A stretch of 64,000 nt of DNA from Streptomyces sp. H27-C3 (GTDB lineage Bacteria > Actinomycetota > Actinomycetes > Streptomycetales > Streptomycetaceae), in assembly GCF_030063415.1 (NCBI RefSeq), contig NZ_JASITA010000010.1:62001-126000 (forward strand), read 5' to 3'. The notes below the pieces were generated by a model that was not told where the DNA came from, did not search any database, and was given only the letters and a program-made list of their open reading frames with translations. Positions 41,925 through 50,756 of this stretch are shown piece by piece. Every line of letters begins with the position of its first letter. Within the stretch, counting starts at the first letter, position 1. The position numbers were made by a program, and so were the translations under genes.

Positions 41925-44486
41925 TCACTCGTGGGCGATCGCCCCCAGGACATTCATCCGCGAGGCGCGCAGCGCAGGAAGCAGCGCGGCCACCAGGCCG
42001 ACCACGACCGAACCCACCACCACCGCAGCCACCGTGCCCCACGGCACGGCGAAGGCGGTCAGGCCCTCCAGCGCGAGCACCTGGTGGATGGCCACTCCCC
42101 ACACCAGGCCCAGCGTCAGCCCCAGCACCGCTCCGAACACCGCGATCACCACGGACTCCAGCCGGATCATCCGCCTCAGCTGGACCCGGGAGAGCCCGAT
42201 CGCGCGCAGCAGCCCGATCTCACGGGTCCGCTCCACCACGGACAGCGCCAGGGTGTTGACCACTCCCAGCACCGCGATGACGATCGCCAGGCCGAGCAGG
42301 GCGTACACCAGGTAGAGCATCACCGCGATCTGCTCGCGGATCAGCTCCTTGTAGTCGGCCTGGTCCCTGACCTGGACCTGCGGATACGGTTCGAGAACCT
42401 TCTCCAGACCCGCGCGCAGCTGCTGCACGTCGCCGTCGGCCGCGTTGACGTACACCGCGCTCTCCTGGCCGTCCGGCAAATATTTCTCCACCGTGGCGAG
42501 CCCCATGAAGAGCCCGCCCGCCATCCCGGGCCCGCCCGACTGGTCCATGTCGCTGAACGCGGCGACCTTCAGCTCCGCCTTCTTGCCGCCGGGGAACTCG
42601 ACCGGCAGCACCGCGCCGATCCTCACCTTGTGCTCCCGGGCGTACTCCACATCCATGGCCAGGCTGCCCGGCGCCAGCGCGGCGGCCGTGTCACCGCTCG
42701 TGTAGGTGACGCGCGCGACCTCGTCCAGCCGCGCGTCGTACCCGACGGCCGTCGTCTCGACGCGCTCGCCGTCCGGCAGCCGTACCGCCAGCGGCACGAA
42801 GCGCTGACGCACCAGGACGGCGACGTCCGGCTCCGCGCGGACCTTCTCGGTGACCTCGCGCGGGAACGGCATGAACGAGCCGTTCTGTACGACGAAGTCG
42901 GCGCCCAGTGTCTTGTCGATCTGGTCGTCGAAGGACTTGGTGATCGAGGCGCTCGCCACCGAGAGCCCGGCCACCAGGGCGAGCCCGACCATCAGCGCCG
43001 CCGCGGTGGCGCCCGTACGCCGGGGATTGCGCAGGGCGTTGCGCTGGCTCATGCGGCCCACGGGCCCGTACAGCCGGGGGAACGCCCCGCCGAGCACCCG
43101 GATCACCGGCCGCACCAGCAGTGGGCCCGCGACGACGGTGGCGATCAGGGTGAGCACGATGCCGAGGCCGAGCAGCGAGGACGCCGTCGCGGTCTCCTCG
43201 TTCGCTGCGGTCCCGCCGAGCGCGAAGGCGCCGGCCGCGCCGAGCAGCGTGCCCGCCACGGCCCTGACCTTCAACGGCCGCCCGACGCCCGCCACTTCGA
43301 CATCGGCGAGCGCGGCCATCGGTGACACCCGGGCGGCCCTGCGCGCGGGAAGATAGGCGGCGACGAAGGTGACACCGACCCCGACGACGTACGCGGCGAC
43401 CGGTGTGCCCCAGCCGACCACCATCTCGGCGGCGCTGAGATTCATGCCGAACGTGCTCATCAGCGCGATGAGTCCGGCCGCCAGGCCGACCCCGGCGGCC
43501 AGTCCCAGCGTGGAGCCGACCAGGCCGAGCAGCAGCGCCTCGGTGAGGACGGAGCGCCGCACCTGGCGGCGGTCCGCGCCGAGCGCCCGCATCAGCCCGA
43601 GTTCGCGGGTGCGCTGCGCGATCAGCATGGAGAAGGTGTTGACGATCAGAAAGATGCCGACCAGGACCGCGACACCGGCGAACCCCAGCATCACGTACTT
43701 GATCACATCGATGAAGCCGCCCAGATCGGCGGCGGCGGACTCGGCCTGCTCGGCGGCGGTGTCCAGATCGTACCCGGAGCCCAACTCGGCGGCGATCCGC
43801 TGTTTGAGCGTGTTGTCGTCGACGCCCGCCGCCGCCTCGACCGAGATGCCGCTGGCCGTGTCGGCCCGGCCGAGCAGCCGGCTCTGGGCGGTCGGGGTGT
43901 CCAGGAAGACCAGGGCCGCGCCGGGGTTGGTGGTGGTGAAGGTGGCGATGCCCACGATCTGCACCTTGAAGGACCCCGGCCGGGCCAGGACCGTGAGCGT
44001 GTCGCCGATGCCGACGTCCTTCTTGTCGGCGGTGTCCTTGTCCAGCAGCGCCTCGTGCGGGCCGCGCGGCTCATGGCCGCTGGTCAGCTTCACCGGACTG
44101 CGGTCGGTGACGTACCAGTTGGTCGCGATGGTCGGGGCGCCGCTCGTCGGCCCCACTGATTCGTTGTCACGGTCGACGACGGTGATGTTCTCGGCGGAGA
44201 CATCGATCCAGGCACGGGCGACACCGTCGACCTCGCCGACGCGGTCCGCGAGGGACGCCGGGACGGTCTGTGCGATCCCCGACGGCACGCTCTCGCTGAT
44301 CTCCTCCTTGGCTGTGATCGTGACATCCGCCGAGGTGGAGGCGAAGAGCCGGTCGAAGGTGCGGGCCACCGTGTCCGAGAAGATCAGGCTGCCCGCCACG
44401 AAGGCCACGGACAGGATGACGGCCAGCGCGGACAGCAGTAGCCGTCCCTTGTGTGCGAAGAAGCTCCGCAGTGTCGCCTTCAGCAT
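41925..44486 (-). CDS. MacB/FtsX-type ABC transporter permease
   Basis: An 853-residue permease with two FtsX repeats. The N-terminal span (LLLSALAVILSVAFVAGSLIFSD) precedes a large external MacB_PCD domain (~45-245). Three spans follow at ~265-390 (FAGVAVLVGIFLIVNTFSML). A second external domain comes next, and the last three spans at ~720-850 (LGLAIVIAVLGVVNTLALSVVERTREIGLLRAIGLSR). ERTREIGLLRAIG and QRTRELGLMRALGADR are the coupling-helix signatures. Such transporters export lipids, peptides or antibiotics by mechanotransmission. The ATPase gene lies 15 bases upstream. Confidence 0.9.
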   Translation of the reverse strand: MLKATLRSFFAHKGRLLLSALAVILSVAFVAGSLIFSDTVARTFDRLFASTSADVTITAKEEISESVPSGIAQTVPASLADRVGEVDGVARAWIDVSAENITVVDRDNESVGPTSGAPTIATNWYVTDRSPVKLTSGHEPRGPHEALLDKDTADKKDVGIGDTLTVLARPGSFKVQIVGIATFTTTNPGAALVFLDTPTAQSRLLGRADTASGISVEAAAGVDDNTLKQRIAAELGSGYDLDTAAEQAESAAADLGGFIDVIKYVMLGFAGVAVLVGIFLIVNTFSMLIAQRTRELGLMRALGADRRQVRRSVLTEALLLGLVGSTLGLAAGVGLAAGLIALMSTFGMNLSAAEMVVGWGTPVAAYVVGVGVTFVAAYLPARRAARVSPMAALADVEVAGVGRPLKVRAVAGTLLGAAGAFALGGTAANEETATASSLLGLGIVLTLIATVVAGPLLVRPVIRVLGGAFPRLYGPVGRMSQRNALRNPRRTGATAAALMVGLALVAGLSVASASITKSFDDQIDKTLGADFVVQNGSFMPFPREVTEKVRAEPDVAVLVRQRFVPLAVRLPDGERVETTAVGYDARLDEVARVTYTSGDTAAALAPGSLAMDVEYAREHKVRIGAVLPVEFPGGKKAELKVAAFSDMDQSGGPGMAGGLFMGLATVEKYLPDGQESAVYVNAADGDVQQLRAGLEKVLEPYPQVQVRDQADYKELIREQIAVMLYLVYALLGLAIVIAVLGVVNTLALSVVERTREIGLLRAIGLSRVQLRRMIRLESVVIAVFGAVLGLTLGLVWGVAIHQVLALEGLTAFAVPWGTVAAVVVGSVVVGLVAALLPALRASRMNVLGAIAHE

Positions 44487-44501
44487 GGAGGCCCCCGTTC
44501 C

Positions 44502-45287
44502 TCAGGTCTTGCGGATGCCGTCGAAACGCTTCAGACGCTCCAGCACCGCCTCGGCGGTGGGCGAGGGCATGTCGTCGACGATCCGGCCGTCGCCGAGGAA
44601 GAGCACCAGGTCGGCATGGGCGGCGGCGACCGGGTCGTGCGTCACCATCACGACCGTCTGCTCCAGCTCGTCGACCGCCTCGCGCAGGAAGGACAGCACC
44701 TCGGCGCCCGCCCGCGAGTCGAGATTGCCGGTCGGTTCGTCGGCGAAGATCAGCTCGGGCCGGGAGGCGAGCGCGCGGGCGCAGGCCACCCGCTGTTGCT
44801 GGCCGCCGGACAGCTGGGTGGGGCGGTGGCCCAGGCGGTCGCGCAGCCCCAGTGTGTCGATCACCCGCGCCAGCCACTCCTGGTCGGGCTTGCGGCCCGC
44901 GATGTCCATGGGGAGCGTGATGTTCTCGGCGGCCGAGAGCGTGGGCAGCAGATTGAACGACTGGAACATGAAGCCGATCTTGTCCCGGCGCAGCCGCGTC
45001 AACTCGCGCTCCTTGAGGCCCGTCAGCTCGGTGTCGCCGAGCCACACCTGCCCCGCGGAGACGGTGTCGAGCCCGGCCAGGCAGTGCATCAGGGTCGACT
45101 TCCCGGAGCCGGAGGGGCCCATGACCGCGGTGAAGCGGCCGCGCGCGATGTCGACGTCGACGGAGTCCAGGGCGATCACGGCCGTCTCGCCCGTGCCGTA
45201 CGCCTTCGTGAGCCCCCGCGCGCGTGCCGCGTCCTTGGCATCGCGCGGCGCCGGTTCCTCGGCGCGTGCGGCCGCAGGTGTGGACAA
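44502..45287 (-). CDS. MacB-type ABC transporter ATP-binding protein
   Basis: A 261-residue ATPase of the LolD/MacB group: Walker A GPSGSGKST, Q-loop FMFQSFNLLP, signature LSGGQQQRVACARAL, Walker B LIFADEPTGNLD, and switch His in VMVTHDPVAA. The start is TTG 45287 (MSTPAAARAEEP), preceded by GGGAGG 7 bases upstream; a longer in-frame extension would run through a repeat element and is not credible. It is the partner of the adjacent FtsX-type permease. A repeat element lies ~110 bases upstream. Confidence 0.92.
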   Translation of the reverse strand: MSTPAAARAEEPAPRDAKDAARARGLTKAYGTGETAVIALDSVDVDIARGRFTAVMGPSGSGKSTLMHCLAGLDTVSAGQVWLGDTELTGLKERELTRLRRDKIGFMFQSFNLLPTLSAAENITLPMDIAGRKPDQEWLARVIDTLGLRDRLGHRPTQLSGGQQQRVACARALASRPELIFADEPTGNLDSRAGAEVLSFLREAVDELEQTVVMVTHDPVAAAHADLVLFLGDGRIVDDMPSPTAEAVLERLKRFDGIRKT

Positions 45288-45399
45288 GGTGGCCTCCCGG
45301 AGGCGCGGCAGAGTCAACTCCCGTACAGCTGATGAGAGTAGAGGGCAGGAGGCGCGATGGGTATCCGTCGTGAGGTCGGTGTGGCGCCGGGTCCGTGTA

Positions 45400-45561
45400 A
45401 CGACCTCGGGGGCAATAGTGCGCGGGCTCCCGACGCCCCGCGACTCCGCCTGCGGCGTTGTCGTCGGTCGACGACGCCTTGCGTCGCCTCCCTCCTCCGC
45501 CTTGGATGCGAAGCCGCATGACGCCGCTCGCTGATCCACGCTCCATTGCCCCCGAGGTCGT
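45400..45561. mobile_element. MITE-like inverted-repeat element, copy 1 (162 bp)
   Basis: The ends are 17-bp perfect inverted repeats, ACGACCTCGGGGGCAAT (45400-45416) and its complement (45545-45561). TAA occurs directly at both outer borders (45398-45400, 45561-45563), which may be a target duplication. The interior is non-coding, with a near-palindrome around GTCGTCGGTCGACGAC. Apart from a ~50-bp segment it is almost identical, in inverted orientation, to the element at 54080-54191. It fills most of the 344-bp gap between the ABC ATPase and the toxin-antitoxin genes. Confidence 0.8.
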
Positions 45562-45603
45562 AAGGGACAAGAGCGGATTCGGCGTCCGGGCCCACTTGCC
45601 GGT

Positions 45604-45623
45604 GCTAGCACTGTCGCGCTAGC
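45604..45623 (+). promoter_or_regulatory. Paired GCTAGC motif before the toxin-antitoxin genes
   Basis: GCTAGC occurs at 45604-45609 and 45618-45623, 9 bases before the antitoxin start at 45632. The pair (GTGCTAGCAC and GCGCTAGCGT context) overlaps the expected -10 position, so it is a candidate operator for the RHH antitoxin. The message would be nearly leaderless. Confidence 0.5.
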
Positions 45624-45631
45624 GTGATGGG

Positions 45632-45859
45632 GTGGCTAAGACACAGCTGAACGTAAGGGTGGACGAGACCACAGCCGAGGCCGCGCGCCAGCGCGCCCTC
45701 CAACGCGGGATGAGCGTGAACCGCTACATCGAGGAGCTCGTCAAGCAGGACGCCGGAGAGGCGGGGCGCACCTTCGTCGAGGCCGCGTCCGACTTCATGA
45801 AGCAGTACGAATCGGTGTTCGCCGAGGAGTTCGGCACGGAGCACGAAGGCAAGCGTTGA
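45632..45859 (+). CDS. Ribbon-helix-helix antitoxin
   Basis: A 75-residue protein with an N-terminal ribbon-helix-helix DNA-binding fold (AKTQLNVRVDETTAEAARQRALQRGMSVNRYIEELVKQD, residues 2-41; listed here in two parts, TQLNVRVDETTAEA and RGMSVNRYIEELV). A C-terminal acidic tail (FMKQYESVFAEEFG) probably wraps the toxin. It overlaps the downstream Fic-like gene by 4 bases (ATGA-type), the classic order antitoxin then toxin. GTG start at 45632. It should repress its own promoter through the paired GCTAGC sites. Confidence 0.8.
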   Translation: MAKTQLNVRVDETTAEAARQRALQRGMSVNRYIEELVKQDAGEAGRTFVEAASDFMKQYESVFAEEFGTEHEGKR

Positions 45860-46227
45860 CTCTGAAGATCGACCTCGCCTGGCTCCTCATGATCGCCGAG
45901 CACAAGACACCCGGTGACCCGCAGGTCATCGACTGGGGTGCGCTGGTCGCCGCCGTGGCCCGGCACGACTCTGAGATATTCGGCATCCCGGTCTACAGCG
46001 ACCCGCACGCGCGCGCCGCCGCGCTGCTCCAACTACTGCTGCACGTACCGGCCCTGGAGCGCTCCAACGCGATGTTCGCTTCGGCCGTCGCCTATGGCTA
46101 CCTCGTCGCCTGCGGCCTCAAGGTCGTCACCTCGCCCGAGCAGGTACGGGACTTGGCCAGACTGGTGAAGGAAGGCAAGGCGGACGTCCACACCATCGCC
46201 GAGGAGTTGCGCCAGTGGAGCCTCTAG
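45856..46227 (+). CDS. Fic/Doc-like toxin with degenerate active-site motif
   Basis: A 123-residue all-helical protein of the Fic/Doc size class. Where active Fic proteins have HPFxxGNKR, this one reads HVPALERSNAMFASAVAYG (residues ~60-78), keeping the local helix pattern but not the catalytic His, Gly-Asn and Arg. Similar Streptomyces proteins are known to be annotated as Fic-family toxin components. Coupling to an RHH antitoxin supports a toxin role, but AMP or phosphate transfer by the canonical chemistry is doubtful. TTG 45856. Confidence 0.7.
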   Translation: MTLKIDLAWLLMIAEHKTPGDPQVIDWGALVAAVARHDSEIFGIPVYSDPHARAAALLQLLLHVPALERSNAMFASAVAYGYLVACGLKVVTSPEQVRDLARLVKEGKADVHTIAEELRQWSL

Positions 46228-46279
46228 GGACTGTGGGGCCTGCGCGCGACACCACGGAGATCGACCGGGCACCCCCCCC

Positions 46280-46365
46280 TACGGCCTCCCCCGCGGTAGG
46301 GAGTGATCAGCGAGCGGAGTCGCAGGACGCCGGGAGCCCGCTCCGTATCGCGGGAGAGGTCGTTA
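46280..46365. mobile_element. MITE-like element, diverged copy 3 (86 bp)
   Basis: The sequence shares GATCAGCGAGCGG, an AGTCGCAGG-CG block, CGGGAGCCCG and the outer GAGGTCGT end with the element at 54080-54191, in the same orientation. Its ends pair with each other (ACGGCCTCCCCCGCGGTA with TATCGCGGGAGAGGTCGT), although both arms differ from copies 1 and 2, so pairing has been kept while sequence changed. It lies between the Fic-like toxin and the methyltransferase gene. Confidence 0.6.
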
Positions 46366-47037
46366 GAGGGTGTGGGGCTTGCGCGCGACCCCCAGCACAC
46401 AGGGCGACGACGGCAGCCTGATGCCCTTCTTCGGTACGTACAGCCGCCGATGCCGCTCGATCTCGAAACCGGCCGCCGCGATCGCGGCCAGTGGGTCGCG
46501 CGCGGTGTGACAGCCGCCGAAGAGCAGCGGCCACACGGTGCGGTCCAGCGCGCGCTGGGTCACCACCAGGGACCGGCTCTCGCCGATGCCGTGCTCGAAG
46601 AAGCGCAGCTCCCCACCGGGCCGCAGCACCCGTGCGATCTCGGCGAGGGCGCACGGCAGGTTCCGTACGGAGCACAGCACCAGTGACACCACGGCCGCGT
46701 CGTACGCCTCGCCCTTGACCGGCAGGGCCTCCGCCGCGCCCGGCACCACGGCCACCGGGACATCCGCGTCGAGAGCCGCCTGCGCGGCCAGCCGGCGCAG
46801 ACTCCGCTCCGGTTCGATCGCCACCACCTCGGAGACTGCCGACGGGTAGTGCGCGAAGTTCAGCCCGTTGCCCGCGCCGATCTCGATGACCCGCCCCGAG
46901 AGCCCGACGAGCAGCTCCTCGCGGTGCGCGGCGACCCCGCCCCTGAGATCCGCCGCCACGCTGAGCCGGGCGTAGACACGGGCGAAAAGCGGATGGTGGA
47001 CGGCGTCTCGGGGAAACTTGTTGCGGCGCAGTGCCAT
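46363..47037 (-). CDS. Class I SAM-dependent methyltransferase
   Basis: A 224-residue UbiE-like methyltransferase. SAM motif I is RVIEIGAGNGLNFAHYP (residues ~49-65), motif II acidic VVAIEPERSL, and the post-motif ALPVKGEAYDAAVVSLVLCSV with an Asp; the C-terminus carries FFEHGIGESRSLVVTQRAL. AGGAG lies 7 bases before ATG 47037. The methyl acceptor is unknown and no biosynthetic cluster surrounds it. Its stop abuts the end of repeat copy 3. Confidence 0.83.
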   Translation of the reverse strand: MALRRNKFPRDAVHHPLFARVYARLSVAADLRGGVAAHREELLVGLSGRVIEIGAGNGLNFAHYPSAVSEVVAIEPERSLRRLAAQAALDADVPVAVVPGAAEALPVKGEAYDAAVVSLVLCSVRNLPCALAEIARVLRPGGELRFFEHGIGESRSLVVTQRALDRTVWPLLFGGCHTARDPLAAIAAAGFEIERHRRLYVPKKGIRLPSSPCVLGVARKPHTL

Positions 47038-47095
47038 CACGGACTCCTGAGGCGGTCGTGGTCGCGTCACCCGATTCTGCCCCCGTACCGGCGGG

Positions 47096-47440
47096 TCAGC
47101 CGCTCACGAAGCAGAACTCGTTGCCCTCGGGGTCCAGCAGCACCTGGAAATCCCCGTTCTCGTCGGTGACGACGGAGCCCGACAGGGTCGCGCCGAGCCG
47201 CACCGCCTCAGCGCTCGCCGTGTCGATGTCGCCCGCCGCCAGGTCCAGGTGGAGCCGGTTCTTGACGGCCTTGCCCTCCGGCACACGCTGGAAGGCGATC
47301 CGGGTGAACCCCGGCGGGTCGATGAAGGACCAGTCCGCGCCGCGGTCCACCGGATCACCGCCCAGCAGGGCGGCCCAGAACCGCACCAGGGCGGCCGGCG
47401 CCGCGCAGTCGAAGACGATTTCGTCGACCCGAGCTCGCAT
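47096..47440 (-). CDS. VOC family (glyoxalase-like) protein
   Basis: A 114-residue single vicinal-oxygen-chelate domain: RVDEIVFDCAAPAALVRFWAALLG at the start, NRLHLDLAAGDID with the potential metal His, and FQVLLDPEGNEFCFVSG at the end, where the Glu is a metal ligand. Such small proteins include dioxygenases, antibiotic-resistance and isomerase enzymes; this one cannot be assigned. ATG 47440. It precedes bioD by only 10 bases on the minus strand's 3' side, possibly co-transcribed with the biotin genes. Confidence 0.78.
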   Translation of the reverse strand: MRARVDEIVFDCAAPAALVRFWAALLGGDPVDRGADWSFIDPPGFTRIAFQRVPEGKAVKNRLHLDLAAGDIDTASAEAVRLGATLSGSVVTDENGDFQVLLDPEGNEFCFVSG

Positions 47441-47450
47441 GGAGACCACT

Positions 47451-48143
47451 TTACGGGCGCCAGGTGCCGCCGAGCCGGGGCGCGAGCCAATCGGTGGCGC
47501 GCCCCCGGAACACTTCGGGTGCCAGGGCCCCCGCGCCCTGCGGAACCACACCGAGCAGCGGGGCGCCCGCGGCCTCCGGCAGGTCCGTCAGATTACAGCG
47601 CTCGGCCAGATCAGGCTGCCGGGGCCAGCTGCCGATCACGACGCCCAGCTGCTCCAGCTTTCGCGCCCGCAGGGCCTCGGCGGTCAGGGCTGTCGCGTTG
47701 AGGGTGCCGAGGCCGGCGGGGACGACCACCAGAACGGGCGCGTCGAGCAGCCGTGCGACGTCGGCGAGCGTGGCCCCCTTGTCGTCGAAGCGCACGAGCA
47801 GGCCGCCCGCGCCCTCGATCAGCACCAGGTCGTGTTCGGCCGCCAGCTTCTCGGCCGCCTCCGCCACGTCCCGCGGCAGCACCGGGCGCATACCGGCGCG
47901 CCTGGCGGCGGTCGCGGGGGCCAACGGCTCGGGGAACCGGGCGAGTTCGACGCCCAGCACACCCTCACCCGCGAGCCGCACGGCGTCGTCGGCGTCACCC
48001 GGCGCACCGGGGGCCAGTCCGGTCTGTGCGGGCTTGAGCACGGCGACCGTGCGGCCCTGCGCGCGGGCGGCGGCGGCGAGGGCCGCGGTGACGACGGTCT
48101 TGCCGATGCCGGTCCCGGTGCCTGTGACGACGATGACGGCCAT
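47451..48143 (-). CDS. bioD: Dethiobiotin synthetase
   Basis: A 230-residue P-loop ligase that closes the ureido ring of dethiobiotin from 7,8-diaminopelargonic acid, CO2 and ATP. It shows the P-loop GTGTGIGKTVV (residues ~7-17), the conserved Lys/Gln in LKPAQTG, EGAGGLLVRFDD (~113-124) and the Gly/Leu-rich VVVPAGLGTLNATALT. Order bioB-bioA-bioD on the minus strand matches other actinomycetes; a 42-bp gap separates it from bioA. Confidence 0.93.
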   Translation of the reverse strand: MAVIVVTGTGTGIGKTVVTAALAAAARAQGRTVAVLKPAQTGLAPGAPGDADDAVRLAGEGVLGVELARFPEPLAPATAARRAGMRPVLPRDVAEAAEKLAAEHDLVLIEGAGGLLVRFDDKGATLADVARLLDAPVLVVVPAGLGTLNATALTAEALRARKLEQLGVVIGSWPRQPDLAERCNLTDLPEAAGAPLLGVVPQGAGALAPEVFRGRATDWLAPRLGGTWRP

Positions 48144-48185
48144 GCGTGCTCCTCGTGGGGGGTGTTGCAGGGGGAAGAAACGGCT

Positions 48186-49478
48186 TTACGCCGCCGACGC
48201 GGCCGCGCACACCGCCCGGGTGATGCGGGCCAGGTCCTCGTCGCCCGTCACATAGGGCGGCATCGTGTAGATGAGATCGCGGAAGGGCCGCAGCCACACG
48301 CCCTCGCGCACCGCGGCCCGCGTCGCCGCCGCCATGTTCACGTCGTGGTCCAGCTGTACGACGCCGATCGCGCCGAGTACGCGTACCTCCCGCACTCCGG
48401 GCAGCTCCGCCGCCTGGGCCAGACCCTCGCGCAGCCCGGACTCCAAGCGCTTGACCTCCACCTGCCAGTCCTGGCCGATGAGCAGGTCGATCGAGGCGCA
48501 GGCGACCGCCGCGGCCAGCGGATTGCCCATGAACGTCGGGCCGTGCGCGAGCACAGGGACCTCACCGCGCGAGATGCCATCGGCGACCCGCGAGGTGCAC
48601 AGCGTCGCCGCCATCGTCAGATAACCGCCGGTCAGCGCCTTGCCGACACACAGCACATCGGGCGAGACACTCGCGTGCTCGGATGCGAAGAGGGTGCCCG
48701 TACGGCCGAAACCGGTCGCGATCTCGTCGAAGACCAGCAGCACGTCGTGCGCGTCGCACGCCTCGCGCAGCACCCGCAGATACGCGGGGGAGTGGAACCG
48801 CATCCCGCCCGCGCCCTGCACCACCGGCTCCACGATCACGGCGGCCAGCTCGTCCGCGTGCCGGGCGATCAGGTCACCGAGATGCGCGGCGTACGTCTCG
48901 TCGTACTCGGCAGGCGGCGCGTCCGCGAAGACCTGCCGCGGCAGCGCCCCCTGCCACAGCTCGTGCATCCCGCCCTCGGGGTCGCACACCGACATGGGTT
49001 GCCAGGTGTCTCCGTGGTAACCGCCCCGCCAGGTCAGCAGCCGCTGCTTCGCCGGCCGGCCTACCGAGCGCCAGTGCTGGAGGCACATCTTGACCGCGAC
49101 CTCGACGGAAACCGAACCGGAGTCGGCGAGGAAGACATGCCGGAGCGGCTCGGGGGTGATCTCCACCAGCTTGGCGGCGAGCCGCACGGCGGGCTCATGG
49201 GTGAGCCCGCCGAACATCACATGGCTCATCTTGTCGAGCTGGCCGCGCGCCGCCTCGTTGAGCGCGGGGTGGTTGTAGCCGTGGATCGCTGACCACCAGG
49301 ACGACATGCCGTCGATCAGCACGTCCTGACCGTGCGCGGGCTCGGCCAGCCTCAACCGTACCCCCGATGCGGACTCCACCAGGAGCGGCTCCGCCCGGCC
49401 CGGCATCGGACCGTACGGGTGCCACACATGCTCGCGGTCAAGACGCAGCAGCTCGGCTGGGGTGAGCGGCTCAGGCAT
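48186..49478 (-). CDS. bioA: Adenosylmethionine-8-amino-7-oxononanoate aminotransferase
   Basis: A 430-residue class III aminotransferase that makes 7,8-diaminopelargonate using S-adenosylmethionine as amino donor. Conserved points: VWHPYGPM substrate region, [50 protein letters not shown] and the PLP lysine in [14 protein letters not shown]. The start ATG 49478 overlaps the stop of bioB by 8 bases, so the genes are translationally coupled. All key blocks are present. Confidence 0.94.
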   Translation of the reverse strand: MPEPLTPAELLRLDREHVWHPYGPMPGRAEPLLVESASGVRLRLAEPAHGQDVLIDGMSSWWSAIHGYNHPALNEAARGQLDKMSHVMFGGLTHEPAVRLAAKLVEITPEPLRHVFLADSGSVSVEVAVKMCLQHWRSVGRPAKQRLLTWRGGYHGDTWQPMSVCDPEGGMHELWQGALPRQVFADAPPAEYDETYAAHLGDLIARHADELAAVIVEPVVQGAGGMRFHSPAYLRVLREACDAHDVLLVFDEIATGFGRTGTLFASEHASVSPDVLCVGKALTGGYLTMAATLCTSRVADGISRGEVPVLAHGPTFMGNPLAAAVACASIDLLIGQDWQVEVKRLESGLREGLAQAAELPGVREVRVLGAIGVVQLDHDVNMAAATRAAVREGVWLRPFRDLIYTMPPYVTGDEDLARITRAVCAAASAA

Positions 49479-50613
49479 TGGGCGCGAGGTCCGTCCCTGC
49501 GCCCCGGCGGCGTACCGACACCAGGTCCGTACGGGCGGCAGGCACCTCCGCAGCGGCCTGGGTCTCGACCTCCGCCGGGTCGTCGCCGCACGCCGATGCG
49601 CAACCGCCGCCGCGGTGCTGCGGCAGCGTCGTGGTGTCCGTGCCCTCCACCTCGAAGCCGGCGTCCGCGATCATCTCCAGGTCCGACTGGCCCGCCTGGC
49701 CCTCACTGGTGAGGTAGTCGCCGAGGAAGATCGAGTTGACCAGGTGCAGCGCGAGCGGCTGCATCGTGCGCAGATGCACCTCGCGCCCGCCCGCGAGCCT
49801 GACCTCCACGTCCGGGCAGACGAACCGGACCATCGCCAGGATGCGCAGCGCCCGCTGGGGGGTGAGGTTCCACTCCTCGGCGAGCGGTGTCCCCTCGAAG
49901 GGGATCAGGAAGTTGACCGGCACCGAGTCCGGGTCCAGGTCGCGCAGCGCGAAGACCACGTCGATGAGGTCCTCATCGCTCTCGCCCATGCCCGCGATCA
50001 GCCCGGAGCAGGCGGACAGACCCGCGGCCTGGGCCTGCTGGACGGTATCCACCCGGTCGGCATAGGTGTGGGTGCTGGTGATCTTCCCGTACGTCGACTC
50101 GGACGTATTGAGGTTGTGGTTGTAGGCGTCCGCGCCGGCCTCCCGGAGCCGCTCCGCCTGTCCGCCCGACAGCAGACCGAGGCAGGCGCACACCTCGACG
50201 TCCCCGTTCTGGTCCTTGATCGCCTCGATGGTCTTCGAGACCCGGTCGACATCACGGTCCGTCGGCCCGCGCCCGCTCGCGACCAGGCACACCCGCTTCG
50301 CGCCGCCCGCCACCCCGGCGGCCGCGGCCTTCGACGCCTCGTCGGGCTTCAGCCAGGTGTACTTCAGAATCTCGGCCTTGGAGCCGAGCCGCTGAGAGCA
50401 GTACGAGCAGTCCTCGGGGCACAGGCCGGACTTGAGGTTGACGAGGTAATTGAGTTTCACCCGCCGCCCGAACCACTGGCGGCGTACTTTCCCGGCCGCG
50501 GCCACCACATCGAGCAGATCGTCGTCGGAGGTCGCCAGCACGGCGAGAGCTTCTTCGCGGGTCGGCAGCTCGCGCCGCAGCCCCTTGTCCACCAGCGTGT
50601 TCAGCAGATCCAT
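49471..50613 (-). CDS. bioB: Biotin synthase
   Basis: A 380-residue radical SAM enzyme that inserts sulphur into dethiobiotin. The radical SAM cluster motif is [11 protein letters not shown] (residues ~64-74), followed by the second-cluster and substrate regions: [33 protein letters not shown] and [12 protein letters not shown]. After the core, a ~45-residue Ala/Glu/Arg-rich tail with CASACGDDP extends the protein. ATG 50613 gives [12 protein letters not shown]. Divergent from bioF; the shared 143-bp gap has an inverted repeat. Confidence 0.94.
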   Translation of the reverse strand: MDLLNTLVDKGLRRELPTREEALAVLATSDDDLLDVVAAAGKVRRQWFGRRVKLNYLVNLKSGLCPEDCSYCSQRLGSKAEILKYTWLKPDEASKAAAAGVAGGAKRVCLVASGRGPTDRDVDRVSKTIEAIKDQNGDVEVCACLGLLSGGQAERLREAGADAYNHNLNTSESTYGKITSTHTYADRVDTVQQAQAAGLSACSGLIAGMGESDEDLIDVVFALRDLDPDSVPVNFLIPFEGTPLAEEWNLTPQRALRILAMVRFVCPDVEVRLAGGREVHLRTMQPLALHLVNSIFLGDYLTSEGQAGQSDLEMIADAGFEVEGTDTTTLPQHRGGGCASACGDDPAEVETQAAAEVPAARTDLVSVRRRGAGTDLAPNA

Positions 50614-50679
50614 GGCCTTGATCCTGGCGCACGGCACCGCCCCTGGCCAAGGTGGAATCACACAAGAGCACGGTCTTGA

Positions 50680-50699
50680 GGTGTGGGTATTGCCACACC
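50680..50699. promoter_or_regulatory. Inverted repeat in the bioB-bioF divergent promoter region
   Basis: GGTGTGG (50680-50686) and CCACACC (50693-50699) face each other across 6 bases, about midway between the bioB and bioF starts. It is a candidate operator for a biotin regulator acting in both directions. No match to the BirA operator of enterobacteria was recognised. Confidence 0.45.
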
Positions 50700-50756
50700 C
50701 TGCCCTCACGTGCCCACCGCTAGTGTCTGTGGGCTGCCTACAATAGGGACTCACCG

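Noticed and set aside
45280..45611. N-terminal extension of the ABC ATPase to 45611
   Set aside because: The extension would translate the repeat element; a TTG at 45287 with a good ribosome-binding site gives the normal ATPase length.
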